IMG/VR virus record: IMGVR_UViG_3300030106_006869 | Coordinates: 1-35,713 of that record | Reading direction: 5' to 3' (one strand) | DNA: 35,713 nucleotides | From: a virus | Shown: positions 15,831 through 28,500 of the stretch, piece after piece | Layout of the letters: every line of letters starts with the position of its first letter | Position numbering within the stretch: the stretch's first letter is position 1 | Position numbers and translations under genes: made by a program | Notes under the pieces: model-generated | Told to the model about the DNA's origin: nothing | Seen by the model: the letters and a program-made list of their open reading frames with translations, nothing else | Database searches by the model: none

Positions 15831-17624
15831 ATGCCAAAAAAACTAGTTCCAATAAGGTATACAAACAGAGATTTCTCTTCAATTAGAGAGTCTTTGACAG
15901 AGCACGCAAGAAGATATTACCCAAATACTTTTAAAGATTTCAACGAAGCATCATTCGGAGCACTAATGATAGACACAGTTTCTTACATTGGTGACGTCCT
16001 GTCTTTCTATTTAGACTATCAGGCGAATGAATCTTTCCTTCAAACTGCAGCAGAATATCAAAACGTTCTGAAGCTATCAAGAACTCTTGGCTTTAAGTTT
16101 AACAAGTCACCATCTTCATATGGTATATGTCAATTCTTCGCTCTTGTTCCAGTGGTGGCTTCTACCGGCGCACCAGATATGAGATATGCCCCGCTTCTTA
16201 AGGCAGGATCTAGAGTGGCTACAAATTCAGACATATCTTTTACTTTGATAGAAGATGTTTCTTTTGAGAATACTGAAAATGAAATTGTTGTAGCGAAAGT
16301 GGATGAACAAACCGGAGCACCATTGTATTACGCAATCAAGTCAGAGGGGCAAGTTGTTTCGGGAGAGCTTCTAGAGCACACTGCTCCAGTGGGAGATTTC
16401 AGAAGATTCCTTTCAGTTTCAGTCCCAGGAACAAATGTGTCGGATATTATTTCAGTTACTGATGCTGAGGGTCACGAATACTTTGAGGTTGAGCACCTAT
16501 CTCAAGATACAGTTTTCAAGCCAGTAGCAAACGGAAATGCAACAAACGACTCAGTAGCAAACCTACTAAAGGCAGTCTCTGTGCCAAGAAGATATACTGT
16601 GGAACATCTCGACGATCGAACAGATTTACAGTTTGGCTTTGGTTCAGAGACAGAAATGGTAAGTGGCTCCATTGCTGATCCTTCAAATGTTGTATTAAAG
16701 CGACACGCAAAAGAGTTTATATCAGATACATCTTTTGATCCATCAAAGCTGACATCTACAGATAAGTTTGGAATAGCTCCAGCAAACACTACGTTGTCGA
16801 TAGTCTATCGCTCAAACACCAGCGATAACGTAAATGCTGGAGCAAATCAGGTTGTACGAGTGCTTGATGCAGACGTTGAATTTAACAACGTCACAACATT
16901 AGATGATTCTATAAGGGATTATGTCATACGGTCAATAGAGGTAACTAACGATGAGCCGATACTTGGGGATGTTAGTCTTCCTTCTGTCGATGAACTTAAG
17001 ACCCGCGCAATGGGCAACTTTGCAACACAAAACAGAGCAGTTACAAAACAGGATTATATCAGCGCAACATATGCGATGCCTGGAAAGTTTGGGGCAATAA
17101 AGAGGTGTACAATCTTTAAAGACGAGGATTCATTCAAGAGAAATCTCAATTTGTACATATTGTCCGAAAACTTGGACGGAGAGTTGGTGCTAGCCAGTAA
17201 AACTTTGAAATTAAATCTAAAAAGTTGGCTGAATAATGTTAGAATGATGAATGACACAATTGACATTTTAGACGCTCACATTGTCAATATAGGTATAGAT
17301 TTTAGTATAGTGGTAGATGATAACGCGAACAAGTTTGATACTTTGAGAAAGGCCTCAAAGGTTATAGAAGATACATTTTTGATTCACAAAGATATAGGTG
17401 AACCACTAGTTATATCAGATTATTTTAAGGCATTGAAAGACATAGAAGAAATAGTAGATGTTGTAGATGTTGAAATAGTCAACAAAGTTGGAGCACCATA
17501 TTCAGACGTTGATTTTGTTGTGTCTCGACACACATCTGCAGATGGCAGAGTTGTCACACCTGAAAAGACACAGGTCTTCGAATTGAAGTATCCAGATGTG
17601 GACATTAGGGGCACAGTTGTATAA
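15831..17624 (+). CDS. 6: Baseplate wedge protein, T4 gp6-like (baseplate J family)
   Basis: 597 residues, close to T4 gp6 (660). The N-terminal RYTNRDFSSIRESLTEHARR and the segment FGALMIDTVSYIGDVLSFYL, then DYQANESFLQTA (about residues 40-68), are highly typical of gp6-like proteins. RAVTKQDYISATYAMPGKFG (about 404-423) is the second conserved block, as in baseplate J proteins. In T4 two gp6 chains per wedge join neighbouring wedges into the inner baseplate ring. AGAGG at 15816-15820 precedes the ATG. The stop overlaps the ATG of the next gene (taATG). With gp25 this is the firmest anchor for a contractile tail. Confidence 0.92.
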   Translation: MPKKLVPIRYTNRDFSSIRESLTEHARRYYPNTFKDFNEASFGALMIDTVSYIGDVLSFYLDYQANESFLQTAAEYQNVLKLSRTLGFKFNKSPSSYGICQFFALVPVVASTGAPDMRYAPLLKAGSRVATNSDISFTLIEDVSFENTENEIVVAKVDEQTGAPLYYAIKSEGQVVSGELLEHTAPVGDFRRFLSVSVPGTNVSDIISVTDAEGHEYFEVEHLSQDTVFKPVANGNATNDSVANLLKAVSVPRRYTVEHLDDRTDLQFGFGSETEMVSGSIADPSNVVLKRHAKEFISDTSFDPSKLTSTDKFGIAPANTTLSIVYRSNTSDNVNAGANQVVRVLDADVEFNNVTTLDDSIRDYVIRSIEVTNDEPILGDVSLPSVDELKTRAMGNFATQNRAVTKQDYISATYAMPGKFGAIKRCTIFKDEDSFKRNLNLYILSENLDGELVLASKTLKLNLKSWLNNVRMMNDTIDILDAHIVNIGIDFSIVVDDNANKFDTLRKASKVIEDTFLIHKDIGEPLVISDYFKALKDIEEIVDVVDVEIVNKVGAPYSDVDFVVSRHTSADGRVVTPEKTQVFELKYPDVDIRGTVV

Positions 17625-19597
17625 TGGCAATTAAGAGATATTTGGCCAACGCCGATAATACCATAACGAATGCCTACAAAGCAAACCTTTCTACGCGAGG
17701 CACTGGTTCAAACATGGGCGAATCAGATGTTTTGGAGGTGTTTTCGATTCTAGGACAGGCTTCGACTAGCTCCGTTGAGAAGGCAAGAGCCTTAGTCCAG
17801 TTTCCAGTTAGTGATATATCGACAGATAGAACAAATGGTGATATACCGCTCTCTGGAAATGTTAAATTCTTCTTAAGAATGTTTAATTGTCCTCACGGAC
17901 AAACCCTTCCAAAGAAATTTGATATGCACATCTTGCCACTTTCTCGGTCTTGGACAGAAGGTCAGGGCCTGGATATGGAAGAATATTCAGACGAAGGTGT
18001 TTCAAACTGGATCATGGCTTCGACAACAAAGCAGCCACACATAACTGATATCAAGATTTTGACAGCAACAAAGGGCAATTTGAGACAAAAATATTTTAGC
18101 CTACACAACGCAGACAATAAGAGGTATAATTTTTGGTTTCAACAATCTAACGGCTCGACTTTTTCCGGATCTGTATCTGGTCAAGAGGTTGTTGTGCCAA
18201 TTACTGGCTCCGGCGTCACGACGATTAGGCATATCGCACAAGTACTGAGGCGTGCTATCAATAATGCTAATTCTGCCACCGCCGTCGTTGCCGGCGCGGA
18301 AAGTATTGGCCTGTCAGCCTCTATTTCTTTTGAAGACACAGGTGACTCAACAGGGGCAACAATAAGAGTAACAACTACAGGATCAAAAGGAATTTCAGGA
18401 TCTTTTCAGGGAACGGTTGATGCATCACACTTGACCTTGACAACCGCACAGTTTGGTGGAAAGACCAGATGGACAACTCAGGGCGGAGACTATCACGAAG
18501 TTGGGTATACAGCAGGCAGAAACTTGCCTCACTACATGAAAAACTTTCAGCACGGCACAGAAAATCTAGAACTAAACATAACAGCCCTTGTTGAGGAGTG
18601 GATCGCGGCAGAATCAACGGTCGATCCAGATAGAGAGAACTATGGAATCATCCTTAAGATGTCTGGAGCCTATGAGGATGGATCCCTTAACAGGTCCTAT
18701 TATACAAAGAAGTTCTTTGCAAGAGGTTCGGAATTTTTCTATAAGCGACCACAGATTGAAGCACGCTGGGACGACTCAAAGAGAGACGATAGAAACAACT
18801 TCTTTAGAAGCAGTTCTTTGGCGTCTGGTGATGATAACTTAAATACAATATATTTGTACAACTATGTCCGTGGACAGCTCAGAAATATCCCAGTTCTCGG
18901 AGGAAACTCAGGAAGCAACGATGCTTATACCCAGATAAATCTTCAAGTATTCCCATCTGGAAATATAAAGAACCAAGTTATCAAGGCAAAGACTTTGCCT
19001 ATTGGTGGTGGAGTTTCTGTTGACGGCGCTACAGTCGTCACCGGAGGATGGGTCAGTACTGGTATATATTCAGCTTCTTTCGCCTTTACAGGATCTGAAA
19101 GTGAAGTTTTTGAAGTTTGGAGCAAGCCTTCAAAGGTTTCGCAAGGAATACAGCTTGTTACTGGATCTGTGTTCAAGGTAAAGAAGATGGACTCCTTGGT
19201 TTATAATCCAAGTACTTCTTATATAACTACAATAAAGAATCTAAAGTCTTCTTACTCTCAGAGTGATAAGGCCAGATTTAGACTTTTTATTCGCCCTAAA
19301 GATTGGCAGCCAAACATTTATACTGTTGCCTCTAATACGGTCGAGCCGACAACGATAGACAACGCATACTATCGTGTCTTCAGGATAATAGATGAGTTTG
19401 AAGTTCTTCCTTTCGGTACTGGTAGTGGCGCCCAAAACAAGTATACGCGTCTATCGTACGATAAGGATGGAAACTATTTTGATTTAGAGATGTCGATATT
19501 CGAGTCTGGATACTCTTACGGTATTCAGTTTGCATACGATGTCGACGGTAGATATGTCGTTCAAGACAAGGTTTTCAAATTTAGAGTTGATAGGTAA
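17624..19597 (+). CDS. Tail/baseplate structural protein with DNRLRE-like domain
   Basis: 657 residues. Residues about 26-150 and 315-390 together look like one DNRLRE-type carbohydrate-binding jelly-roll domain: a first half with KARALVQFPVSDIS, and an end with LNITALVEEWIA, then NYGIILKMSG, KKFFARGSEFFYKRPQIEAR and WDDS. Between them lies an inserted beta-rich module (about 150-282) starting YFSLHNADNKRYNFWF and containing IRHIAQVLRRAINNAN. Residues 400-657 are another beta-rich region ending in YSYGIQFAYDVDGRYVVQDK. No enzyme motif is present. It stands directly after gp6, where T4-like phages carry wedge genes 7 and 8, so a wedge or fibre-attachment role is likely (inference). The ATG overlaps the preceding stop. 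Confidence 0.7.
   Translation: MAIKRYLANADNTITNAYKANLSTRGTGSNMGESDVLEVFSILGQASTSSVEKARALVQFPVSDISTDRTNGDIPLSGNVKFFLRMFNCPHGQTLPKKFDMHILPLSRSWTEGQGLDMEEYSDEGVSNWIMASTTKQPHITDIKILTATKGNLRQKYFSLHNADNKRYNFWFQQSNGSTFSGSVSGQEVVVPITGSGVTTIRHIAQVLRRAINNANSATAVVAGAESIGLSASISFEDTGDSTGATIRVTTTGSKGISGSFQGTVDASHLTLTTAQFGGKTRWTTQGGDYHEVGYTAGRNLPHYMKNFQHGTENLELNITALVEEWIAAESTVDPDRENYGIILKMSGAYEDGSLNRSYYTKKFFARGSEFFYKRPQIEARWDDSKRDDRNNFFRSSSLASGDDNLNTIYLYNYVRGQLRNIPVLGGNSGSNDAYTQINLQVFPSGNIKNQVIKAKTLPIGGGVSVDGATVVTGGWVSTGIYSASFAFTGSESEVFEVWSKPSKVSQGIQLVTGSVFKVKKMDSLVYNPSTSYITTIKNLKSSYSQSDKARFRLFIRPKDWQPNIYTVASNTVEPTTIDNAYYRVFRIIDEFEVLPFGTGSGAQNKYTRLSYDKDGNYFDLEMSIFESGYSYGIQFAYDVDGRYVVQDKVFKFRVDR
18075..18470 (+). 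other. Probable nested module inside the DNRLRE-like domain
   Basis: The encoded segment separates the start and end signatures of the DNRLRE-like domain. Its middle (about 18205-18305) is visibly G+C-richer, for example gccaccgccgtcgttgccgg. Confidence 0.45.
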
Positions 19598-22500
19598 ATG
19601 AGTTTAAAGAATCTTTTTAACAAAGCGGGATCGAACCATGTTCTTCCGCAATTAAATGTCAATGGCCTTCTTCGCGATGTTGAGTCTGGAAGGTATGTCG
19701 ACGAGTATGTTAAGAGAAAGATGCAGTTCGAGCCGCATGTTGACTATGCAACTGCGTCTAATTTTGCTAAGTTTGGTCTTGCCGAAGAGTATTATGATTC
19801 TTCTATAAGAAGAATATATCAAACATATCCATACGATGGATCTTCCTACGAAAAAATAAAGTGGATTAATGAATCTAACGGCCTGGATCTTCACGTATTC
19901 AACAATGGTTATCCGAGATCTCATGGATACGCCAAGTTTTCTCCATCCGGATGGGGCAGTAGAGTCTCTACATCTGGTAGTTATGGAAATCCTGCGACAA
20001 AAGAATACATCTATATAAAGGGTGGCCCAAATGTAGACAATATTTGGAATACAGCTAGTAACAGATCCTCAAATCTAGAGATCGATGGAAACAAAGGAAA
20101 CACAGTTGAGTTCTGGCTAAAGAAGGACGCCTATCAGTCGCTGACAAAGCGAGAGGTTCTTTTTGATTCGTGGACTACTGGGTCGTATGTTGGAGATCAC
20201 AAGTACGGACGTATGACCATCGAGCTTGACAGCAGTAATTCAGATGGAAACTCTCCGTGGGTAATAACATACAGATCAGGATCTGCAGGTATTAAGAACC
20301 TGTTTGTGTCTGGGACCGCCGGCCTTCACGCTAGTGCCTCTGACGGCCAATGGCACCATTACGCATTCACCTTTCAGAACACAGGAAGCCAAGTTAACTA
20401 TAGGATGTACATAGATGGTGAACTAAACCACTCTGTCCTTACAGGTTCTTCCGTTGGTAGCCTTAACACTGCAATAGTAGGTGCGATCGGCGCCCTCGTT
20501 GCAGGTAAAGATCTTGGCGATACAGGCACTCAAAAAGGCAGAGAGTCAGCAGAAACCCAAAATCCAGGCCTTGGATACGGAAAGCTTTCTGGATCTGTTG
20601 ACGAGTTTAGATTCTGGAAGACAAGAAGGTCGGCAAAAGACATTGGTCGACACTGGTTCACGCAAGTTCATGGTGGAACAAACACAGATGATCCAAATAC
20701 AGATTTGGGAGTTTACTATAAGTTTAACGAAGGTATAACCCTTACAAGCAGCATTGACAATATTGTTTTGGACTATTCGGGTCGCATAACAAATGGTGAT
20801 TGGGTTGGTTATGCTTCGGGTGCAAGAAGTACAAAGTCAGCAATGATACAGTCTTCAGCTTCTCTGACAGAGTTTGCTGATCCTATCATACACACTGAGA
20901 ACCCAAAGGTCAACAATTACATTGATGACACGCTAGAGTTTGGTCGCAATCACGATGTCAATAGTAACTCCTGCATTTACCACTCTTTTCCAGGCTGGAT
21001 AGTAGAAGAAGAGGGGCAAACCGGAGGAGAACTAAAGAGACTGTCTCAGATAATGGGAAGTTACTTTGACACCTTGTTCTTCCAGATTGAGTCTCTTGCA
21101 AAGCTTAAGCACATAAAGAACGAAGATTACGACAAGAAGCCAAACCCTTTTATGGATCGTGTCCTTGCTTCTGTTGGTTTTGACACTCCTGATATCTTTA
21201 TTGATGCAGATGTTTTGGCTTCTTTGGCTGGCAGAGACGAAGAGAAGGAGTTCGAACAAAGACTAGAAGATGTTAAGAACGTTATATATAGAAACATTTA
21301 CAATAACATAACTCACATCTATAAGTCAAAGGGAACAGAAAGAGCATTCAGAAACCTTATTCGTTGCTACGGCGTCGATGATGAATTGATACAACTAAAC
21401 ACATATGCTGACGGTGTTGACTATCCGGTCGAACAAAACTACAGAGTTGGTAACTTTAAGACAAAGTGTATCAACTTTAATCGTCCAGAGAACTTTAATG
21501 CATCTGTGTTTCAGTATAGCTCTAGTTTGGATCACTCAAATAATTCATCAGAATTTCCAGTCTCTGGTTACATAACTGGTGCACATGCTAATGATCCCAC
21601 GGTTGGACTCTCTTTTACAACAGAAGCAGAGGTAGTGTTCCCATTCCGACACAAGCCTAGATCAAAGCTGTACTTTGAAAGTCCTTTGTCTTCGTCTTTG
21701 TTTGGTGCACATACGGTTCTGGATAGCCATGGATCAAACCATGATTTAACTTGGCGCGCATCTGCAAAAGACTTTGCTAACTTTGAAGTTTATGCAGTTA
21801 AGCATAGAGACGACTCAAGACACGCTAGATTTGTAATTAAGTCTACTTCTGGAATTATATCTCCTATGGAGACAAAAACTTTCCATAATGTATATGAGGG
21901 TCAAAAGTGGAACTTTGCAGTTCGACTTGCGCCGAATGGAACTTTCGGAAGCACAATCTCAGGGTCTACAAATTCTTATAATATAGAATTTTTTGGTGTC
22001 AAGACCGACGCTGGAGAAACAGAGGATGAGTTCTTACTAACCAATTCCCTTACTAAGGAGCAAGGAGAAAGGTTTCATGAGAAGTCCAAGAGGCTCTACA
22101 TCGGCGCGCACAGAGAAAATTTTACAGGATCTGTAAAGACACGATCGGATGTTCAGTTTTCTCACTTGAGGCACTGGGCAACATACCTTAACAATGAGAC
22201 CATCAGAGCACACGCAATTGATCCAAAATCTTATGGTGTTGATCACCCAATGCGTAACGCTTATGCTTTCCAGCCTGGCCTTGATAACCCGGTTCCAGAG
22301 ATTGAAACGCTGGCACTTAACTGGGATTTTGGATCTGTAACTGGATCATCAAAGGGTGGAAATTTAGTGGTAGAGGATATCTCTTCTGGATCCTTCACTC
22401 ACAAGAGAGACTACGGTTGGATTGGAGACGTTATCGGCTCAAACCACCCAGGACGCGGAGTATTTTTCCCGGCCGAAACTACTGCTAGTGTAGCAGTGGC

Positions 22501-25500
22501 TTACCTCCAAACGGCCCGTCAGCAGCTACCAGAGAACGTGCATAGCACAAAGATGATCAACATTCTAACCAATGATGATAGAACATACACAAGAGAATCA
22601 AGACCTGTAAATCACTTCTTCTCCATAGAGAAGAGCATGTATCGAACAATATCGGAAGAGATGCTTGATATGTTTGCAACAATAAAAGATTTTAGCAATA
22701 TTGTTGGTGAGCCCGTAAACAGATATCGACCAAACTATAAGTCGATGGAAAAGTTAAGGCAGCTATTTTTCGAGAGAGTGGAAAACACACCAAGCATCGA
22801 GAAGTATTTAGAATTCTACAAGTGGATTGATTCTTCTTTGTCGATAGTCTTGGATCAGCTAAAGCCAGCTTCTGCAAACTTCTCAGAAGACGTCAGGACA
22901 ATGATTGAAAGCCACGTACTTGAAAGAAACAAGTATTGGTCAAAGATGCCAAATCTCGATTTTAAGACAGCAGAGCCAGTTGTCGATTTGGGAGGCCTCG
23001 CAGGCACCGATTACATGCTATATCATTGGAGTGCTGGTCACTCACCGCCACCTGAGTCTCCTCGACCACAAGACAAAAATCTTCTTTATTGGAAAGTGCG
23101 CGCAGAAAGGAGTAACTCTGAGATATCAACAGGAAACTCTGAAATTGATAAGGAAAGAGACACTCTAAGTAGAATAGCTCATGGGCACATCTCAGGGTCT
23201 ACATATGCTCGTCGAGCATTGTCTCGCCCTTATAAGGTAACAGCACACTTGCAGCCAGTTATTCACGCTGGTGACAACTTTCACTTAAACAAGAAGAAAG
23301 ACTTTTATCTCGGCACTACTAATCCTGGCGCGAAGGATTATATAAGAATCAGTGGTTCTGACGTTGACTTTGGAAAAATAAAGGAAATTACTCATCCAAG
23401 ATATGGAAACGGTCTAGGGTCTGAGGTGTTCGAGAAAAAGAGAGCAAACGCTTCGGCCGATATAAGCAATACAGGAAACGATCTTGACGCAGATATTGTA
23501 GCACCGTTTAGTATGTATAGTTGCTCGATAGATACTCCGGTTGACTATAAGTCAGAAATATATAGACACTTCAAGAAGAGTCTTGATATAACAAACTTGC
23601 ACTCTGATTCTTATGGTGATGACAGAGAGATACCAATACAGTCTCCATTTACACATCATTGGGTTGGCGGTCACGAACATCGACACCAGCACCTAAACAT
23701 AATGAGGCCTAAGAAGCTTGATACGGCAGAGAGTTTCCCGACAATGAGCCTGGACACTGCTGGAAGAAGATTCGAAGCATTCCACATTACAATGTCACAG
23801 GGGCAATTGTTTGTAACTTCTCCAAACTTGTACAAGTTAAACCTTGAGCCTCCTAATACGTTTAGTGTGTCGTTGACGTCTAGTGCCCACAATAGAGCTA
23901 GAATATTAAGAGAACCTCTCGCAAAGCGTCCTGTTAACATTAGAAACATAAAGACAACAGCGAGTCTGCAAGAGAAAGAAGTTGTACTTAATATTGGAAA
24001 CTATAAGCACAGCTACGAAATAGTTCAGGGTACGTCTGTAGAAGTTTCACCTGCATTCTTGATTAGAACTGGATCTGTTGAGCCAGTTGAGAAGACAAGC
24101 AACTCTCCTTTCTTTGTCGAGATTAATGAAAGAAGAAAGTTTGAGAGACCAAAGAGAAAGAACGTCTTTGTAAGTAGGTTCTCTGCACCTGGCGGACCAG
24201 AAACAGCGGGTGACAGCTTAGGTGGCCCTGGTTTGGACATAGCAACTAACCAGTATTCTATCTACAACACGATGAACTATAGAAACCTAATGCCTCGTCT
24301 GGCATTAAATGAGTGGTCTGTCGACAGAATGGGTGGATTTGGACATGCTCACAACAGCTCTATAACGTCTTCGAGCCCAACTGCTTCTTATCATAAGGTA
24401 AACAGTAATCCAATATATGTGGCAACTGGTAGCGCTGACACAGGACAAGAGTGCAAGCCAAAGTATGACAATCAATTTGTACAGCACCAGATCCCAAGAA
24501 CTGATCTTGGATATTCTTGGATTAAAGCGTCTACGATTGAAACGTCATGCAGTTATAACAGACTAGAGTCAGACTTTACGTATCCAAAGGCACAGTCCGA
24601 TGAGACGGTCTATCAGACAAATCTTGCAAATGCTGTTGATTTTGATTCACCAAGATTCCTTAGTGCATCATCAAGAGGCCTTCGTGAAAGCGAAGCCAAC
24701 AGATTGCTTTCTTACGGTGATGATCACGCACTCACCAATCATCCCGATCCGGGAGTCCCAACAGATTTCTTGGGATTGAACTCTATTATATACGAGAACA
24801 TCTCTGGAAGCAGAAACACTTTGGGTGATGTAGATATAGATCCTGAGGGAGGATTACTCACTGGCTCTATTGAGGCAAGCAAGAAGCGCTACACTCTCAA
24901 CCACATACTGTTAAACAGAGGAGCCTTGTACGGTCACCCATCTTGGAAGCAGATAAGAGCTGGCGATCATCCGGTGGCAAGGAAACTAAGAAAAGATAAC
25001 ATAATTACCATTGCTGTTCGTAGAAATGAGAAGAAGAATTCTTTCACACCTGCTCCTTTTGCCAATGGTGGCTACTCTTGGCCAGAGCACACTGACCACC
25101 GACGAGCAAGAAATGCAAGAACAGTCAGCGCACAGAGATATAGATTTACAGAATCTGCAGTAACTTCTAAGTATAAGCCACTAAGATCTGCAGATATGAT
25201 ATCGATTGTTGCAGGCGCAGCTCAGGCCTATGGGTCTTTTAAGGCTGCAGCAGAAGATAAGGGCCCGGGCAATAATTTTGTTGCAGGGAATAAGATAACC
25301 TACGGTAATGATATGGTGTCGTTCTCAAACCCAGAGCTTGTTAACTTGCTGCAAATAGGAGAGAGAGAAAAGGGAGACTTCCTTGGATCTAAGATTAGTC
25401 CTCACACTATTCAAACTCTATATTCTGAGACCATATTCCCAAGAGATGTAAATTCATACACATCTAAAGCCAGAGGGAGAGAGAATTTTGTAATTGACTG

Positions 25501-28500
25501 GTGGAGTACACTAAGAGACGACAGAACAAAGACAAACGTCCTAAACTCACAAAACACCAGCAGCGCCACTACTAGTATATGGCCACTCGACGCTCAGACA
25601 AATTTTGGCAAGAGCAGAGAGTTTAGCATCGGTGGCGACAACGCACCGGGCTCTACCGGCGAAGGTGAGTTGATGACAACGCACGGTTTGTTTAGGACAG
25701 GCTCTACAAGACATGCCCCAAGTGCTTCTGCTTTCTATGCAAGAAGGTTCCCGGAAACACCGATAAAGTACTCTATCGAGTTATTGGAGGAGGGCAACTC
25801 TTTCCCGAGTAGGAGTGCCGGATTTTACGTAGGGTTGCCAGGAAAAGCACAACGGGTCTTGGTGAGATACGCCAACAACGACACGGTATTTTCTACAGGC
25901 GACAACATAACCAAATATGCTAGTATAAAAAAGCAAGACAGAACTCCAGAGCAATTAGCATCAGCTTCTGTGGGTATTATAAATGCGGTATTTGATCCCA
26001 CAAAGAATAACACCTTTGATAGTTTTAAGGGAATGTTCACTGCTTCTATAGATCCAAACAATTCTCGAAGATGGTTTTTTAAGTATCTTGGAAGCTTTGA
26101 GAATGAAGACTTTGGCGTACCGCCGCTCGATGGAGATGACTCCAGAGGCCACCAGTCCGGCCGGCAGGGATTTATATCTTGGTACTATAGCCAAAACCAG
26201 CAAGATCCATACATGTACAATGCACTGAACTACATTGAAATGAGCAAGTATGTTAAATTCAAGTTGCATAATACGACATACTTGGGTGGAGCTGCAAAGT
26301 GGGAAGCTGGAGACCCATTCCCATACGATGGCTATCAAGCATGGGCAGAACAGATTAGATTGCTAGGTAAGGATTATTCAGTAATTCCAGAGTTTAGAAT
26401 TAGTGAACACATGTCCTATTATGAAGATAAGCAATCTAGTGATCCGTTCTACGAGTGCCCAATAAGCAGCCAGTTTTCATTAACAGGTGCAGCGGATGAT
26501 TATGTAGATAGCAGCAAGCCAGAATTCTTTAAGGTCATGGGCCACACTGACTTTATAAAGTATTTTGATATTGTTCAAGAAGATCATGAAGAACTTGGCA
26601 TGGTAGAAGATTCTTTGACACTTCGCTGTAAGGCGCTAAAGAAGTTCCTCCCTTACGAAGGGCTGTATCCTGCACAAAGAACTTTGCAGATGGCATCGTT
26701 GTTTAGTCGATCTTATGGTGATTTTATGAATCCCAACCCCATGGGGTCTTGGCAGACAGCACTAAAGCCTTTCTATGCTCCGGGTATTGCGTACAATTCT
26801 ATAAAGTCTGGTATAGCTGTCGACTATCCGATATACGAACCAACAAAGGATAGAGAGTTCAATAGGTTCTGTACTAGATTTAGAGCCAATGTCAGAAACT
26901 TTGTAGACATTGGTAGTGCTGAAAAGTGGGCATCCCTGTTTACGGGCTCTAGTTCTCCGGGAACCCCAGCAAGAAACAACTTTGATTCAGGGTCGTCAGG
27001 CATGCATCTGGATTCTGGATCAGTTGATGGTCGCGGAATATCTCTGTCAATGTGGTGTAATTTCTATAAGGATCCTGACACCAATGTCCCAACAAGCCCT
27101 AACCAGGCATCTCAAGAAACAACCTCTGGAAGCTTGGTTATGTTTGGGGACACTCACGCATTTCATAACCCGGAAGCAACAGGCATAGAGTTTAGAAAGG
27201 AAGGGGGCATGTTGGTCTTCGGTATTCACCACACCTCTTCTTATAAAGTGTGGAAAACCACGGGATCTTGCCTAACAGATAACTCCAAGTGGTATCACAT
27301 TGCCCTTTCGTATGAGTGGGGTAACTCGACGAACCCCACAATATATCTGAATGGTAACTCAATGGGGGTTGAATCAAGCGCTTCAAACGGTACTTTTGAG
27401 TTTGGTGGAGCCGAGGACGATCCAAGTAGAATGGGTACAACCATATTGAGCAGTTCTGGCGGACGAACAGACAGGTCAAATGATACTGCCAATGGAAGTT
27501 ATCGCAACAGGTCAAACTGCAGTATCGGAATTCACAGATACGAACACGACAAGAACGACGAGAAATCAAAATTGTACAAAGCGCTGCCAGTACATATAGA
27601 TGAGGTATCAATATGGAATACTCCGTTACCTTCTGCTGCTGTGACTGGGCTGTATGGTGGAGGAATTTCGGGATCTCGTGGCCCATGGGTACCAGAGTGG
27701 TGCGTGCCTTCTTCTTATCGATCATCTTTGATAGGTTGGTTTAGAATGGGTGATGACACCGGGTATGTGCACGATGAATCGCACCCATCGTCATCAATGA
27801 CAGACCATCTGTACATGTTGAATAGGGCATCGCCAGCACCTAGAACCCACATAGAAACAAACATGTCAGGTGTGTTTTCTGGATTTACAGATGTCTGGAC
27901 GGAAGTTGAGAAGACGGAGTCGTCCGGCGTCGGTTGTTTTACCAACGGTGGAAAGTACCAGAGAGGCGGAGGCATCAAGGACGTCAGAGAGTTAGAAGGA
28001 TCCCCAGCAAGCTATTTGAGCCCAGACTCCAGTAGAAAGATTGCACTTACGGGCGCACTTATGTATCCGTCATTTATTACTGGTTCAAGATGGAATGAAA
28101 CGCAAGATAAGGGTATACCAAGAATCGGGTCTGCGAGTTGGGGCGTTTCCAGAGCTACGATGTTCGGAGAGGATACTCTAGATAATCCACGGAGAACCAC
28201 ACTGAAACTCGTCCGAGTTCACCAGAACAACTGGTGGGGTAGAGGACAAAAGGCACCACACGGAATAAATGCCGTTACCAGAGTTCCTTTTGAAGCGATT
28301 ATCGATCCAAAGATTTACGCACCAATAAACCTCAAGACAACCGCTGGTGGTAACTTTGTTGTATATGATAATGAGCCTCATGCAAGTGCAAGTTTGCATG
28401 CTGCAAATTGGACAAGAAATGTAAATCATACAGATCACTCGTACCAAACTTCAAGTTGGGGTACTCCGATAAACTCTAATCAAATAACCTCAAGTTTTAA

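Noticed and set aside
27192-27725. 177-residue minus-strand reading frame
   Set aside because: It lies wholly opposite the third LamG region, which has clear family motifs. There is no credible domain on the minus strand.
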